Source: Marinobacter sp. ANT_B65
Lineage (GTDB): Bacteria > Pseudomonadota > Gammaproteobacteria > Pseudomonadales > Oleiphilaceae
Length of the DNA stretch: 64,000 nucleotides
Reading direction: 5' to 3'
Assembly: GCF_002407605.1 (NCBI RefSeq)
Contig: NZ_NXGV01000003.1
Span: forward strand, 220,890-284,889
Shown: positions 28,212-36,709 of the stretch, piece after piece
Layout of the letters: each line of letters starts with the position of its first letter
Numbering within the stretch: the first letter of the stretch is position 1
Translations under genes and position numbers: made by a program
Notes under the pieces: generated by a model
Database searches by the model: none
Seen by the model: the letters and a program-made list of their open reading frames with translations, nothing else
Told to the model about the DNA's origin: nothing

Positions 28212-28323
28212 CTACGCTTTCAATGTCTTATTGCCGGCACCCTGCGCAACAGAATTGCGCAGGGTGGGAGGTATTCGGAGGAGTTGCATAAGCTATAACA
28301 AGCAATTTCTTTCTGGAGGGCAC
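28212..28323 (-). pseudogene. Decayed 5' fragment of a flavodoxin-like oxidoreductase gene
   Basis: On the minus strand, GGAGG and a GTG are followed by codons for RKKLLVIAYATPPNT, matching RKKKLLIVAHAPSPNT at the start of the intact gene at 26545-27015. A single-base frameshift then gives TLRNSVAQGAG, matching TLRNAVAQGAS. Similarity fades after about 95 bases and a stop follows. The intact gene is about 1.2 kb away in the same orientation, so this is a remnant of a tandem duplication or of a lost paralogue. Confidence 0.7.
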
Positions 28324-28341
28324 AATACCCTCCGGATTATC

Positions 28342-29391
28342 TTAAAGCAGTTCACCATCCGCTTCTGCCGGCACTTCAGCTTCAGCGTCTTTCTTGGAAA
28401 CCGGCTTCGGCATCAGCCTTTCACGTACCTTGGCTTCAATTTCCTTGGCCAGATCCATGTTTTCTTCAAGGAACTTACAGGCGTTAGCCTTACCCTGACC
28501 GATTTTGTCACCGTTGTAGGCATACCAGGCGCCGGATTTATCCACAAAGCCTTCTTTAACGCCCATATCGAGCACTTCTGCCATGTGATAAATACCCTTG
28601 CCGTAAAGAATCTGGAACTCTGCCTGACGGAAAGGCGGAGCTACCTTGTTCTTGACGACTTTAACCCGGGTTTCGTTACCAACAACTTCATCACCCTCTT
28701 TAACCGCGCCGATGCGGCGGATATCAAGGCGTACTGACGAATAGAATTTCAGAGCGTTACCACCCGTAGTCGTTTCAGGACTGCCGAACATCACGCCAAT
28801 TTTCATACGGATCTGGTTGATAAACACCATCAGGCAGTTGGCATTTTTCACGTTACCCGTTAGCTTACGCAGTGCCTGTGACATAAGACGAGCCTGCAGG
28901 CCAACGTGGCTATCGCCCATTTCACCTTCAATTTCTGCTTTCGGGGTCAACGCCGCAACGGAGTCAACAACAATGACGTCTACTGCGTTGGAGCGCACGA
29001 GCATATCTGCGATTTCCAGCGCCTGCTCCCCGGTATCTGGCTGGGAAACCAGCAGGTCATCCACATTAACACCCAGCTTTTCAGCATAGATGGGATCCAG
29101 AGCGTGCTCCGCATCTATAAAGGCACAGGTTTTGCCAGCTTTTTGCGCTTCGGCGATGACCTGAAGAGTCAGGGTTGTTTTACCGGAACTTTCAGGCCCG
29201 TAAATTTCAACAATACGGCCGTAAGGCAAGCCGCCTATACCCAAAGCAACATCCAGCCCCAGAGAACCAGTGGAGACCGCAGGTATGGCTTCGCGGGGCT
29301 GATCGCCCATTTTCATTACTGCGCCCTTACCAAACTGGCGCTCGATCTGGCCCAGCGCAGCGCTCAATGCTTTTTTGCGGTTGTCTTCCAT
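28342..29391 (-). CDS. recA: RecA recombinase
   Basis: The 349-residue protein is a full-length RecA: Walker [11 protein letters not shown] (about 68-77), the [15 protein letters not shown] region, [11 protein letters not shown] in loop L2, and an acidic C-terminus. It pairs DNA strands in recombinational repair and triggers LexA self-cleavage. The frame extends 15 codons upstream, but the conserved [13 protein letters not shown] start at 29391 has AGAGGG at suitable spacing. A LexA-box match lies 97 bases upstream. pncC/cinA precedes it on the same strand, as in many gammaproteobacteria. recX is not found downstream. Confidence 0.98.
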   Translation of the reverse strand: MEDNRKKALSAALGQIERQFGKGAVMKMGDQPREAIPAVSTGSLGLDVALGIGGLPYGRIVEIYGPESSGKTTLTLQVIAEAQKAGKTCAFIDAEHALDPIYAEKLGVNVDDLLVSQPDTGEQALEIADMLVRSNAVDVIVVDSVAALTPKAEIEGEMGDSHVGLQARLMSQALRKLTGNVKNANCLMVFINQIRMKIGVMFGSPETTTGGNALKFYSSVRLDIRRIGAVKEGDEVVGNETRVKVVKNKVAPPFRQAEFQILYGKGIYHMAEVLDMGVKEGFVDKSGAWYAYNGDKIGQGKANACKFLEENMDLAKEIEAKVRERLMPKPVSKKDAEAEVPAEADGELL

Positions 29392-29487
29392 CAGTGCAAA
29401 CCCTCTGTTGCCTTGGCCGCCGGCAAGGTAGAACAAGCCAGCGGAGAGATAATGAAGGGAACCTGCACAGCGGTTACAGCAGGATCC

Positions 29488-29503
29488 CTGTATATTTGAA
29501 CAG
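29488..29503. promoter_or_regulatory. LexA box (SOS operator) of recA
   Basis: CTGTATATTTGAACAG keeps the invariant CTG-N10-CAG ends and the AT-rich centre of the gammaproteobacterial LexA box. It lies between pncC and recA, 97 bases before the recA start, as expected for SOS control of recA. Confidence 0.85.
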
Positions 29504-29567
29504 TATTAAAGCATACCCGGAGAAAGAGACCAACCCCTGTGATTATGAAAGGCTGATACGAAAACAT

Positions 29568-30068
29568 TCAGGCTTTTTCCAAAAAACCGCTAACACCTTG
29601 CAGGGCAAAGAGAACTGCCTGGCGGCGCACCTGATCACGATCACCACTGAAGTGCTGAACGACCGCCTCAGTGTTTTCCGCACTTGATCCCCAGGCGAAC
29701 CAGACTGTACCCACGGGCTTTTTTTTACTCCCCCCCCCAGGCCCAGCAACACCGCTGACAGCCACGGCAACACCAGCCCCGGTTGTGGCCAGCGCACCTG
29801 CAACCATCTCCCGGACAACCGGTTCGCTGACAGCTCCGTGGGTATCCAGAGTTCTGCCAGCAACACCCAGCAGCTTCTGTTTTGCATGGTTACTGTAGGT
29901 CACCAGTCCCCCCACCACATAAGCAGAAGACCCCGGTTTATCAGTCATTACCTTTGCAACCCAGCCTCCGGTGCAACTTTCAGCCGTTATCAGGGTAAGA
30001 TTCTCTGCTAACAGCTTTTCACCCAACTGGCTTCCAGCTTGTTCGAGTTCGTGATCACTGGCAGGCAT
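29568..30068 (-). CDS. pncC: Nicotinamide-nucleotide amidase (CinA C-terminal domain type)
   Basis: The 166-residue protein is the stand-alone CinA C-terminal domain that hydrolyses NMN to nicotinate mononucleotide in the pyridine nucleotide cycle. Family motifs are [12 protein letters not shown] (about 33-44), [17 protein letters not shown] and [11 protein letters not shown]...KPVGTVW. AGGAG precedes the ATG at 30068; an upstream in-frame start is less likely. The GGGSKKKP segment is encoded by nine consecutive G followed shortly by eight A, a slippage-prone tract; the frame is intact here. It is divergent from mutS and upstream of recA. Confidence 0.93.
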   Translation of the reverse strand: MPASDHELEQAGSQLGEKLLAENLTLITAESCTGGWVAKVMTDKPGSSAYVVGGLVTYSNHAKQKLLGVAGRTLDTHGAVSEPVVREMVAGALATTGAGVAVAVSGVAGPGGGSKKKPVGTVWFAWGSSAENTEAVVQHFSGDRDQVRRQAVLFALQGVSGFLEKA

Positions 30069-30150
30069 AATGCTCTCCTTCATTTCATCAAGGGCGTTAT
30101 TTTCTTACAATCCTTGGCTTCACCCAAAGCAAGATTATCCGGATTTGTCC

Positions 30151-32769
30151 ATGTCAGCAGCTCAGAATGATTTTTCCAAGCACACTCCAATGATGCAGCA
30201 ATACCTCAGGATCAAGGGTCAGCACCCGGATGAACTGGTGTTCTACCGCATGGGTGACTTTTACGAGCTGTTCTACGACGACGCAAAAAAAGCTGCCGAG
30301 CTGATGGACATAACCCTCACCGCAAGGGGACAGTCCGGCGGCAATCCGATTCCCATGGCCGGTATCCCGTTTCATGCATCTGAAGGGTACATTGCACGGC
30401 TGGTCAGAGCGGGTCAATCCATCGCCATCTGCGAACAGATCGGAGACCCCGCAACCAGCAAAGGGCCAGTTGACCGCCAGGTTGTAAGGATTGTCACCCC
30501 AGGCACTCTCAGTGATGATGCCTATCTGGAAGATCGCCGCGACAACCTGCTTGCTGCCATTTTCCACCACCAGGAGCAGTTTGGTTTTGCATCCCTGGAT
30601 ATTTCCAGTGGGCGTTTTGCAGTTTCCGAACTGGAAAACCTTGAAGCCCTGCAGGGAGAACTGCAGCGTTTACGTCCGGCGGAGATACTGATCAGCGAAG
30701 ATTTTCCATTTGAGGAAGTCCTGGCTGGCTTTACCGGTATCCGGCGCCAGGGTCCCTGGCTGTTCGAATCCGACACAGCTCGCCGGGTCATTACCCAACA
30801 ATTGCAGGTTCGTGATCTGACGGGTTTTGGCTGCGACGATCTCACCCTGGCCATTTGTGCCGCCGGCTGCCTGTTGCAGTATGCCAAAGAAACCCAACGC
30901 ACCGCCCTGCCCCACATCCGCAAACTGACCCGTGAACGCCGGGATGAAGCGGTGATTCTCGATGCCACCAGCCGCCGGAACCTGGAAATCGACATCAACC
31001 TTATGGGTGGCCACCAGCACACGCTGGCATGGGTCATGGACAAAACCGCAACATCCATGGGCGGGCGGGAGCTAAGGCGCTGGCTGAACCGACCACTGCG
31101 GGATGCAACCGTGGTGCAGCAGCGCCAGCAAGCGGTATCTGCTCTGCTTGATGGCTTCCACTACGAACCGGTGCATAACCTGCTGAAGACAGTGGGCGAT
31201 ATTGAACGGGTACTGGCCCGGGTTGCACTGCGCTCAGCCCGGCCCCGGGACCTCGCCCGTCTGCGGGATGCATTCCTGGCCCTGCCGGAGCTTCAGGAAA
31301 CACTAAAGCCGGTAAACTCACAACACATCGCAGCTCTGGCCGGGATAATTGGCGAGTACCCCGAGCTGGCAGACACCCTGGAACGCGCGATTATAGACAA
31401 CCCTCCGGTCGTAATCCGGGAAGGCGGTGTTATCCGTGAGGGCTTTGATGAAGAACTGGACGAGCTGCGCAACATCAGCGAAAACGCTGGCCAGTATTTG
31501 CTGGACGTGGAAACCCGGGAGCGGGAACGTACCGGAATCAGCACCCTGAAAGTAGGTTATAACCGGGTGCACGGCTATTACATTGAGATCAGCCGGGCCC
31601 AGTCTGCCCAGGCGCCAGCGGATTACATTCGTCGCCAGACGCTGAAAAACGCAGAGCGCTTCATAACGCCAGAACTGAAAGTTTTTGAAGACAAAGCCCT
31701 GAGCGCCAAAAGCCGGGCTCTGGCAAGAGAAAAAGCACTCTACGACGAGGTGCTTGAAACCGTCGCAGAGCAACTCGCGCCACTGCAGGATGCCGCTCAG
31801 GCGCTGGCAGAGCTTGATGTCATCAGCAATTTCGCAGAACGGGCAAGCACTCTGCGCTTCGCAGCACCTGAATTCCGCGATGCTCCGGGGTTCGAAATTG
31901 AAGATGGCCGACACCCTGTTGTCGAGCAGCTTCTTGACGAACCTTTCGTACCCAACAATCTGCTGATGGATACTCAACGCCGGATGCTGGTTATTACCGG
32001 CCCCAACATGGGCGGTAAATCCACCTATATGCGCCAGGCAGCCTTGATTGCCCTGCTCGCATACACCGGGAGTTTCGTGCCGGCCAACCGCGCCGTACTG
32101 GGCCCGCTGGACCGTATTTTTACTCGCATGGGTTCTTCTGATGACACCGCTGGTGGCCGTTCTACCTTTATGGTTGAAATGACAGAGACCGCAAACATTC
32201 TGCACAATGCAACAGAGCTGAGCCTTGTTCTGATGGACGAAGTTGGCCGCGGCACCAGTACATTTGATGGTCTGTCCCTCGCCTGGGCTACAGCAGAACA
32301 CCTGGCAAAAGAAATTCGCTGCTATACCCTGTTCGCCACCCACTATTTTGAGCTCACGCAACTGGCGGACGACATGGAGCACGCAGTTAACGTGCACCTG
32401 ACCGCAACCGAGCACGACGACAGCATTGTTTTCCTGCACAACGTACACGAAGGCCCTGCAAGCCAGAGTTACGGTTTGCAGGTAGCCAAGCTGGCCGGAG
32501 TCCCCCAAAGCGTTATCGGCAACGCCAAAACACAACTGAAACTGCTGGAAGGCAGTTCAGTACCCGCAGAAGCCAGACCAGCGCCGATAACCGAGGTTGA
32601 GAAAAAAATATCAACGATGCCCAGCCAGGCGGTCTATCAGGGCGATATGTTTGCCTGTCCGGAGCCCAGCGCTGTAGAGGAAACGTTGAAAAGTCTCGAC
32701 CTGGACGAGTTGTCACCCAGAGAGGCGATGAACCGGCTGTATGAATTGAAAGGATTACTGAAAAACTGA
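30151..32769 (+). CDS. mutS: DNA mismatch repair protein MutS
   Basis: The 872-residue protein shows all MutS domains: mismatch recognition with the Phe-x-Glu motif in GDFYELF near the N-terminus, connector, lever and clamp regions, the ATPase Walker [14 protein letters not shown] (about 620-632) and Walker [17 protein letters not shown], and a C-terminal dimerisation helix ending [11 protein letters not shown]. It recognises mispairs and recruits MutL. Family members begin near residue 10 before TPMMQQYL, so I take the ATG at 30151 rather than the longer frame from 30070. fdxA follows, as in Pseudomonas and relatives. Confidence 0.98.
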   Translation: MSAAQNDFSKHTPMMQQYLRIKGQHPDELVFYRMGDFYELFYDDAKKAAELMDITLTARGQSGGNPIPMAGIPFHASEGYIARLVRAGQSIAICEQIGDPATSKGPVDRQVVRIVTPGTLSDDAYLEDRRDNLLAAIFHHQEQFGFASLDISSGRFAVSELENLEALQGELQRLRPAEILISEDFPFEEVLAGFTGIRRQGPWLFESDTARRVITQQLQVRDLTGFGCDDLTLAICAAGCLLQYAKETQRTALPHIRKLTRERRDEAVILDATSRRNLEIDINLMGGHQHTLAWVMDKTATSMGGRELRRWLNRPLRDATVVQQRQQAVSALLDGFHYEPVHNLLKTVGDIERVLARVALRSARPRDLARLRDAFLALPELQETLKPVNSQHIAALAGIIGEYPELADTLERAIIDNPPVVIREGGVIREGFDEELDELRNISENAGQYLLDVETRERERTGISTLKVGYNRVHGYYIEISRAQSAQAPADYIRRQTLKNAERFITPELKVFEDKALSAKSRALAREKALYDEVLETVAEQLAPLQDAAQALAELDVISNFAERASTLRFAAPEFRDAPGFEIEDGRHPVVEQLLDEPFVPNNLLMDTQRRMLVITGPNMGGKSTYMRQAALIALLAYTGSFVPANRAVLGPLDRIFTRMGSSDDTAGGRSTFMVEMTETANILHNATELSLVLMDEVGRGTSTFDGLSLAWATAEHLAKEIRCYTLFATHYFELTQLADDMEHAVNVHLTATEHDDSIVFLHNVHEGPASQSYGLQVAKLAGVPQSVIGNAKTQLKLLEGSSVPAEARPAPITEVEKKISTMPSQAVYQGDMFACPEPSAVEETLKSLDLDELSPREAMNRLYELKGLLKN

Positions 32770-32811
32770 CAGAAAGTTGATCTGGGTAATAAGGTTATAG
32801 CAGCCAAACGC

Positions 32812-32840
32812 TTGCGGCTGCGCGGGCCGCTCCCTACAAT
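32812..32840 (+). promoter_or_regulatory. Candidate sigma-70 promoter for fdxA
   Basis: TTGCGG and TACAAT are separated by 17 bases, ending 76 bases before the fdxA start. A 6-base-pair hairpin (GGAGCT/AGCTCC, 32864-32882) lies in the predicted 5' untranslated region. Confidence 0.55.
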
Positions 32841-32916
32841 ATCGCCCATCAAAACAGAACCATGGAGCTGACAACAAGCTCCGGATGAGATTGACCACTG
32901 GACCAGGGATCTGATT

Positions 32917-33240
32917 ATGGCGTTTATCGTTACCGATAACTGCATCAAGTGCAAATACACAGACTGTGTGGAAGTATGCCCGGTAGACTGCTTCTACGAA
33001 GGCCCGAACTTCCTGGTAATCGACCCGGACGAGTGTATCGACTGTGCGCTGTGCGAGCCCGAATGCCCGGCTGAAGCGATTTTCTCAGAAGATGAACTGC
33101 CTGCCGATCAGGTGCAGTTTGTGGAACTCAACGCCGACCTGGCGGGGAAATGGCCCAACATTACCGAGAAAAAAGACCCGCTCCCGGAAGCCGAAGAATG
33201 GGATGGCAAACCCAATAAGCTTCAGTATCTGGAGAAATAA
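32917..33240 (+). CDS. fdxA: 7Fe-8S ferredoxin FdxA
   Basis: The 107-residue ferredoxin begins [16 protein letters not shown] and has the cysteine pattern of a [3Fe-4S][4Fe-4S] protein: [17 protein letters not shown], then [12 protein letters not shown]. The C-terminal extension of about 45 residues is typical of the Azotobacter/Pseudomonas FdxA type. It carries electrons in the cytoplasm. It lies downstream of mutS with its own likely promoter and a strong terminator after it. Confidence 0.95.
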   Translation: MAFIVTDNCIKCKYTDCVEVCPVDCFYEGPNFLVIDPDECIDCALCEPECPAEAIFSEDELPADQVQFVELNADLAGKWPNITEKKDPLPEAEEWDGKPNKLQYLEK

Positions 33241-33280
33241 TTCTGGTGCTGGTTAACGCAAGCGCCTGAATGTGACAAAA

Positions 33281-33308
33281 GGGAAGCCTCTGCAGGCTTC
33301 CCTTTTTT
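33281..33308. terminator. Bidirectional intrinsic terminator after fdxA
   Basis: GGGAAGCCT/AGGCTTCCC, a perfect 9-base stem with a four-base loop, is followed by six T on the plus strand and preceded by an A run. It can therefore stop fdxA and the convergent lysE-type gene. Confidence 0.9.
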
Positions 33309-33332
33309 GCTCTTACACCCTGAAATCCGCAG

Positions 33333-33977
33333 TCAATTGCCCGCCAGCCTGGCTCCCATGGCAATAAAGAACCCCCCGGTCAGCCCATTGAGCAGTCGCC
33401 TGGCCCGTGCCCCGATACCCGCACCCCGGAAACGCACAACCACCCATGCCAGTCCACACTGCCAGAACATCGCCAGAAGAAAGTGCACACCAGCCAGCAT
33501 TAAAGACTGTTGAAAGGCATTTCCCGCCGGATCCACGAACTGGGGCAACAAAGCCATATAGAACAGGGCGGTTTTCGGATTCAATACATTGGACAGCAGC
33601 CCTTCACGAAATGACACCACCAGAGGTACACCCTGACGCACAACCAAAGGTGCTTCTGCGCCGGAAACAGACCTGGGTTTTAAAGCCTGCCTCAACGAAC
33701 CAAGGCCAAGCCAGATCAGGTAACAGGCTCCGGCCCATTTCAGTGCAGAGAATGCCCAGGCTGTTTCAAGCAAAAGAAGGGAGATACCCAACGCCGAAAG
33801 CGTCGCGTGAATAAAAAGACCACTGCAAATACCCACACTGGTCACACAGCCGTCACGGAGGCCCCCGCGGCCGGCGTTACGCATGACCAGCAGCGTATCA
33901 ACCCCTGGCGTGACAGTCAGCAGGCTTATGGCAATCAGATAAGCCCAGAACAGCTCAGAAAACAAACAGACCTCCAC
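33333..33977 (-). CDS. LysE/RhtB-family amino-acid exporter
   Basis: The 214-residue inner-membrane protein has about six hydrophobic helices and family motifs: LLTVTPGVDTLLVMRNAGRGG near the N-terminus, GACYLIWLGLGSLR in the middle, and SNVLNPKTALFYMALLPQFV near residue 130. RhtB-type exporters remove amino acids such as threonine, homoserine or leucine; the substrate here is unknown. The start is GTG, with no clear ribosome binding site but at the position expected for the family. Confidence 0.88.
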   Translation of the reverse strand: MEVCLFSELFWAYLIAISLLTVTPGVDTLLVMRNAGRGGLRDGCVTSVGICSGLFIHATLSALGISLLLLETAWAFSALKWAGACYLIWLGLGSLRQALKPRSVSGAEAPLVVRQGVPLVVSFREGLLSNVLNPKTALFYMALLPQFVDPAGNAFQQSLMLAGVHFLLAMFWQCGLAWVVVRFRGAGIGARARRLLNGLTGGFFIAMGARLAGN

Positions 33978-34004
33978 ATCTATTGATGCAGGAGACCGAA
34001 AGTA

Positions 34005-35096
34005 TTATGACTCCTGCGCAAAAATCTTGCGTACTGCAGCGGAATTATAAAAAGCTGACAACCGCCTGCGCACAAGGGCCTCAAGATAACCCTCTTCCCT
34101 GAGCACGTCTATAACCGGAATAGCCCAGGCGTCCACCTCTGACAGAATCATTTCACGGGTAATCCCCAAGGCGCCGAGCAGGTCGGCAAGCGGCCGGTCA
34201 CCATACTTTTCAAACAGGTGCATAACCACGGCGCGGGCACAGCCCGTAAAGTAGTCCGTTTTCCGGAACCGAAGCCAGAACTCATAACCCAATGCTACAA
34301 ATTCCTGCAACTGAACCTCACCCAACCCTTCCTGCAAATCAGCCAGCGTCCGGTCTTCCATGGCAACCCAGGTTGCCATGGCCGTGTCCCGCACTTCATC
34401 GTCAGAGAGAGCCCGTTGCAGGAATTGCTCACTGCGAGTGATCAGCCCAGGCAGACTGTCTGAGAGCCAGGCCTTCAGACGGCGCTCGAAGGTTTCATCC
34501 AGCCCGGGCACTGCCTTATTGGCCATACGCTTGCCGAACTTCATCATGGAGCCAACGCCAGGTACCGATTTGGCAATCAGGTTGTCTTCATAAAGGTAAT
34601 TAACCACCCCTTGATACACCACATTCGAGACCAGTTCCTGGTAAACCGGGTGCGTCATGATTTCACTGATCAGCTGCTCACGCTGCTGTCGCAGCTCAAG
34701 CATTTCTTCCACAAAGGCTGCAGCCTGGTCCCGGGTAAGAATATCCTGCAGGGCTGTCGTAGCCTGAACCGGTGCATTCAGCACTCTGGCAGCCATCTCG
34801 CCCGCCAGCTCCGGAACCCCGGCATTCAGTTCCATATCCACGACAACACGCTGAACAGTCTCCATCACCTGATTTTCAGAGGCTATACGGTTCAGACTGA
34901 TATTACCCGCATAATCAAATAGCTCACTGGCTTCCTGCCTCAGAAACTTCCGGAGTTTTGCCCCCTTCAGAGAGGCGAGCTCGTGCTTCACATGCAGTTC
35001 AAGCAGTCGACTGGCTGGATCAACCTTCGCTTTCGTCACAATACTCGAGGCCCTGTTGATATGATCAAATATGCCGACAATGGCTGTATATACCAT
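34005..35096 (-). CDS. Conserved-looking helical protein of unknown function
   Basis: I do not recognise this 363-residue protein. It is soluble, highly helical and rich in charged residues, without signal peptide or strong membrane segments. Notable segments are MVYTAIVGIFDHINRASSIV at the start, AKSVPGVGSMMKFGKRMANK near residue 190, and WLRFRKTDYFTGCARAVV near residue 285. The frame is open back to 35234, but that stretch contains the terminator of the upstream permease gene, so the Met at 35096 is the more likely start even though its ribosome binding site is weak. No enzyme motif is visible. Confidence 0.65.
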   Translation of the reverse strand: MVYTAIVGIFDHINRASSIVTKAKVDPASRLLELHVKHELASLKGAKLRKFLRQEASELFDYAGNISLNRIASENQVMETVQRVVVDMELNAGVPELAGEMAARVLNAPVQATTALQDILTRDQAAAFVEEMLELRQQREQLISEIMTHPVYQELVSNVVYQGVVNYLYEDNLIAKSVPGVGSMMKFGKRMANKAVPGLDETFERRLKAWLSDSLPGLITRSEQFLQRALSDDEVRDTAMATWVAMEDRTLADLQEGLGEVQLQEFVALGYEFWLRFRKTDYFTGCARAVVMHLFEKYGDRPLADLLGALGITREMILSEVDAWAIPVIDVLREEGYLEALVRRRLSAFYNSAAVRKIFAQES

Positions 35097-35157
35097 GAGG
35101 CTAACACGAAGCCCCGGGGAACCAGGAAGGAAGGCATCCAGAAAACGACAAGCGGGC

Positions 35158-35184
35158 AAAAAAAGGGGAGGCATTCCGCCTCCC
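35158..35184 (-). terminator. Intrinsic terminator after the NCS2-like permease gene
   Basis: On the minus strand GGGAGGC/GCCTCCC, with a five-base loop, is followed by C and seven T. It lies about 55 bases after the permease stop and decides the start of the next gene. Confidence 0.88.
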
Positions 35185-35238
35185 AAAGACACACAGTGTG
35201 TGGATTCCCCCCGGAGCGTGCCGGGGGCAACCAATTAA

Positions 35239-36612
35239 CTACTTGCCAACCTCATCTGCACCCGGAGCTTCAGGGTCCGCAGTAAAGCCAAGCAATTTGG
35301 TTCTTTCAATCAACAAATAGAGAACTGCGCCGGTCGCAAGTCCCCAGCCAGCGCCATAGACTGCCAACACCACTCCCATGGTGCCCGCGATGCCCCGCTC
35401 AGTGTTATTTTCCAGCTGTTCCAGGCCAACCATCAGGCAGATGTAGCCAGTCAACAAAAGCGTCAGGGAAAGCGCTATGGGAAGCACCGGCTGAAAAAAG
35501 CTCACCAGAGGCAAAACAAACAGAGCGATGAAGCCCGTAATCCAGAATGTGCCGCCGCCGCTGTAAATAGAGTCCATAGCGTTGCGACCATATTTGTAGC
35601 GCTCGGCCATCGTAGCCGTTACCGCGGTCCAGATCGGACCTGCCAGGCCAGGATACGGAGCAAAGAAGGCATGGCCACCGTTCCGGATTGCGGTAACCAG
35701 GTGTACGCGGTCGATGCTGTTATCAATATCTTCGTCTTTACGAAGATGATCAACACGGTTCATCAGGGACTGGCCCACCACGATATCCCCGAAAGCAATA
35801 ACATAGGCAATTACCGCCGTAGGAATGGCGTAAAAAAATACTTCAGCGTCCGGAAAACCAACAGAAAACGGAAGATAGTTCCACAGCTCGTCGAAAGCAG
35901 GCTTGGTAATACCCCACTGCACATCTGGCACGTCATATTCTCCTGTAGCAAAGCCCACAAGAATTGCCACAATCATGCCTGGCACCATGCCATAGTTCGC
36001 GATCTTGCGGGCTATAGAGTTAGTCTCTACAAACCCCTTGAACGACACAGAGAACATCAGGTACAGGCAAACCAGACCACCAACAATCAAGGAGATCGGC
36101 GTATTAGCCAAACGACCGCCGGCCTCAATCTCGCCCATAAGCGCCGCAATACCAGCACCGATAATAATGCCGCCCTTCATGGAGCGGGGTATCACGTCTA
36201 CCAGTTTGCTTCCGAGGCGCGTAATTCCGAGCACCAGGAAAATAACAAACACCAGAAACTGTAGTGCAAACAACGCCTGTATTGCCTCGGGGCCCGGCTC
36301 ATAGTCACTCAGGAACAACAACACAACAGGAATGCCCGGCGTAATCCAGCCTGGAACAAGAGGCACACCCAACAGCGCAGGCAGCATAAAACCAATACCA
36401 CAGATCACTACATAGGCCAGTGCCACGTCGTAGGGCACACCAAGGTAGGTTTCCAGTAGCGGGATCATGGCGAGGCTCACCACGAACATGATCAGGGCTT
36501 GCACCATTTCCGCAAATTCCCAACGGTAATGGACAAAAGGAAGACGGATCTTGAACGGGCCCGCAGGCCAGAATGGCTGCTCTTCCCCGTTCTTTCGATG
36601 AAACATTTGCAT
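35239..36612 (-). CDS. NCS2/SLC23-like permease
   Basis: The 457-residue protein has about 12-14 hydrophobic helices. Blocks such as PGWITPGIPVVLLFL, PRSMKGGIIIGAGIAALMGEI and AFGDIVVGQSLMNRV suit the nucleobase-ascorbate/UraA fold. The classic Q-N/E-x-G signature of nucleobase carriers is not evident, so the substrate is open. The ATG at 36612 has AGGAGA at good spacing. It lies about 97 bases downstream of the acyl-CoA synthetase gene on the same strand, so an organic-acid substrate linked to that enzyme is possible but only inferred. Confidence 0.6.
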   Translation of the reverse strand: MQMFHRKNGEEQPFWPAGPFKIRLPFVHYRWEFAEMVQALIMFVVSLAMIPLLETYLGVPYDVALAYVVICGIGFMLPALLGVPLVPGWITPGIPVVLLFLSDYEPGPEAIQALFALQFLVFVIFLVLGITRLGSKLVDVIPRSMKGGIIIGAGIAALMGEIEAGGRLANTPISLIVGGLVCLYLMFSVSFKGFVETNSIARKIANYGMVPGMIVAILVGFATGEYDVPDVQWGITKPAFDELWNYLPFSVGFPDAEVFFYAIPTAVIAYVIAFGDIVVGQSLMNRVDHLRKDEDIDNSIDRVHLVTAIRNGGHAFFAPYPGLAGPIWTAVTATMAERYKYGRNAMDSIYSGGGTFWITGFIALFVLPLVSFFQPVLPIALSLTLLLTGYICLMVGLEQLENNTERGIAGTMGVVLAVYGAGWGLATGAVLYLLIERTKLLGFTADPEAPGADEVGK

Positions 36613-36677
36613 AATAGTATCTCCTGCACGCGCCTGGCGGTGCATGCTAAATGTGTTGTTTTTGTGGTGATATACGA

Positions 36678-36697
36678 CAGCACCAGGGCCGGTGCTG
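36678..36697 (-). terminator. Stem-loop after the acyl-CoA synthetase gene
   Basis: CAGCACC/GGTGCTG with a six-base loop lies 12 bases past the stop codon. No T-run follows, so it may attenuate or stabilise the transcript rather than terminate it. Confidence 0.35.
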
Positions 36698-36709
36698 CCG
36701 GTCAGAAGA

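Noticed and set aside
31318..32535. 405-codon open frame antisense to mutS
   Set aside because: Shadow frame opposite a well-conserved gene; no ribosome binding site or family resemblance.
35097..35234. N-terminal extension of the unknown helical protein
   Set aside because: It contains a strong intrinsic terminator of the upstream permease gene.
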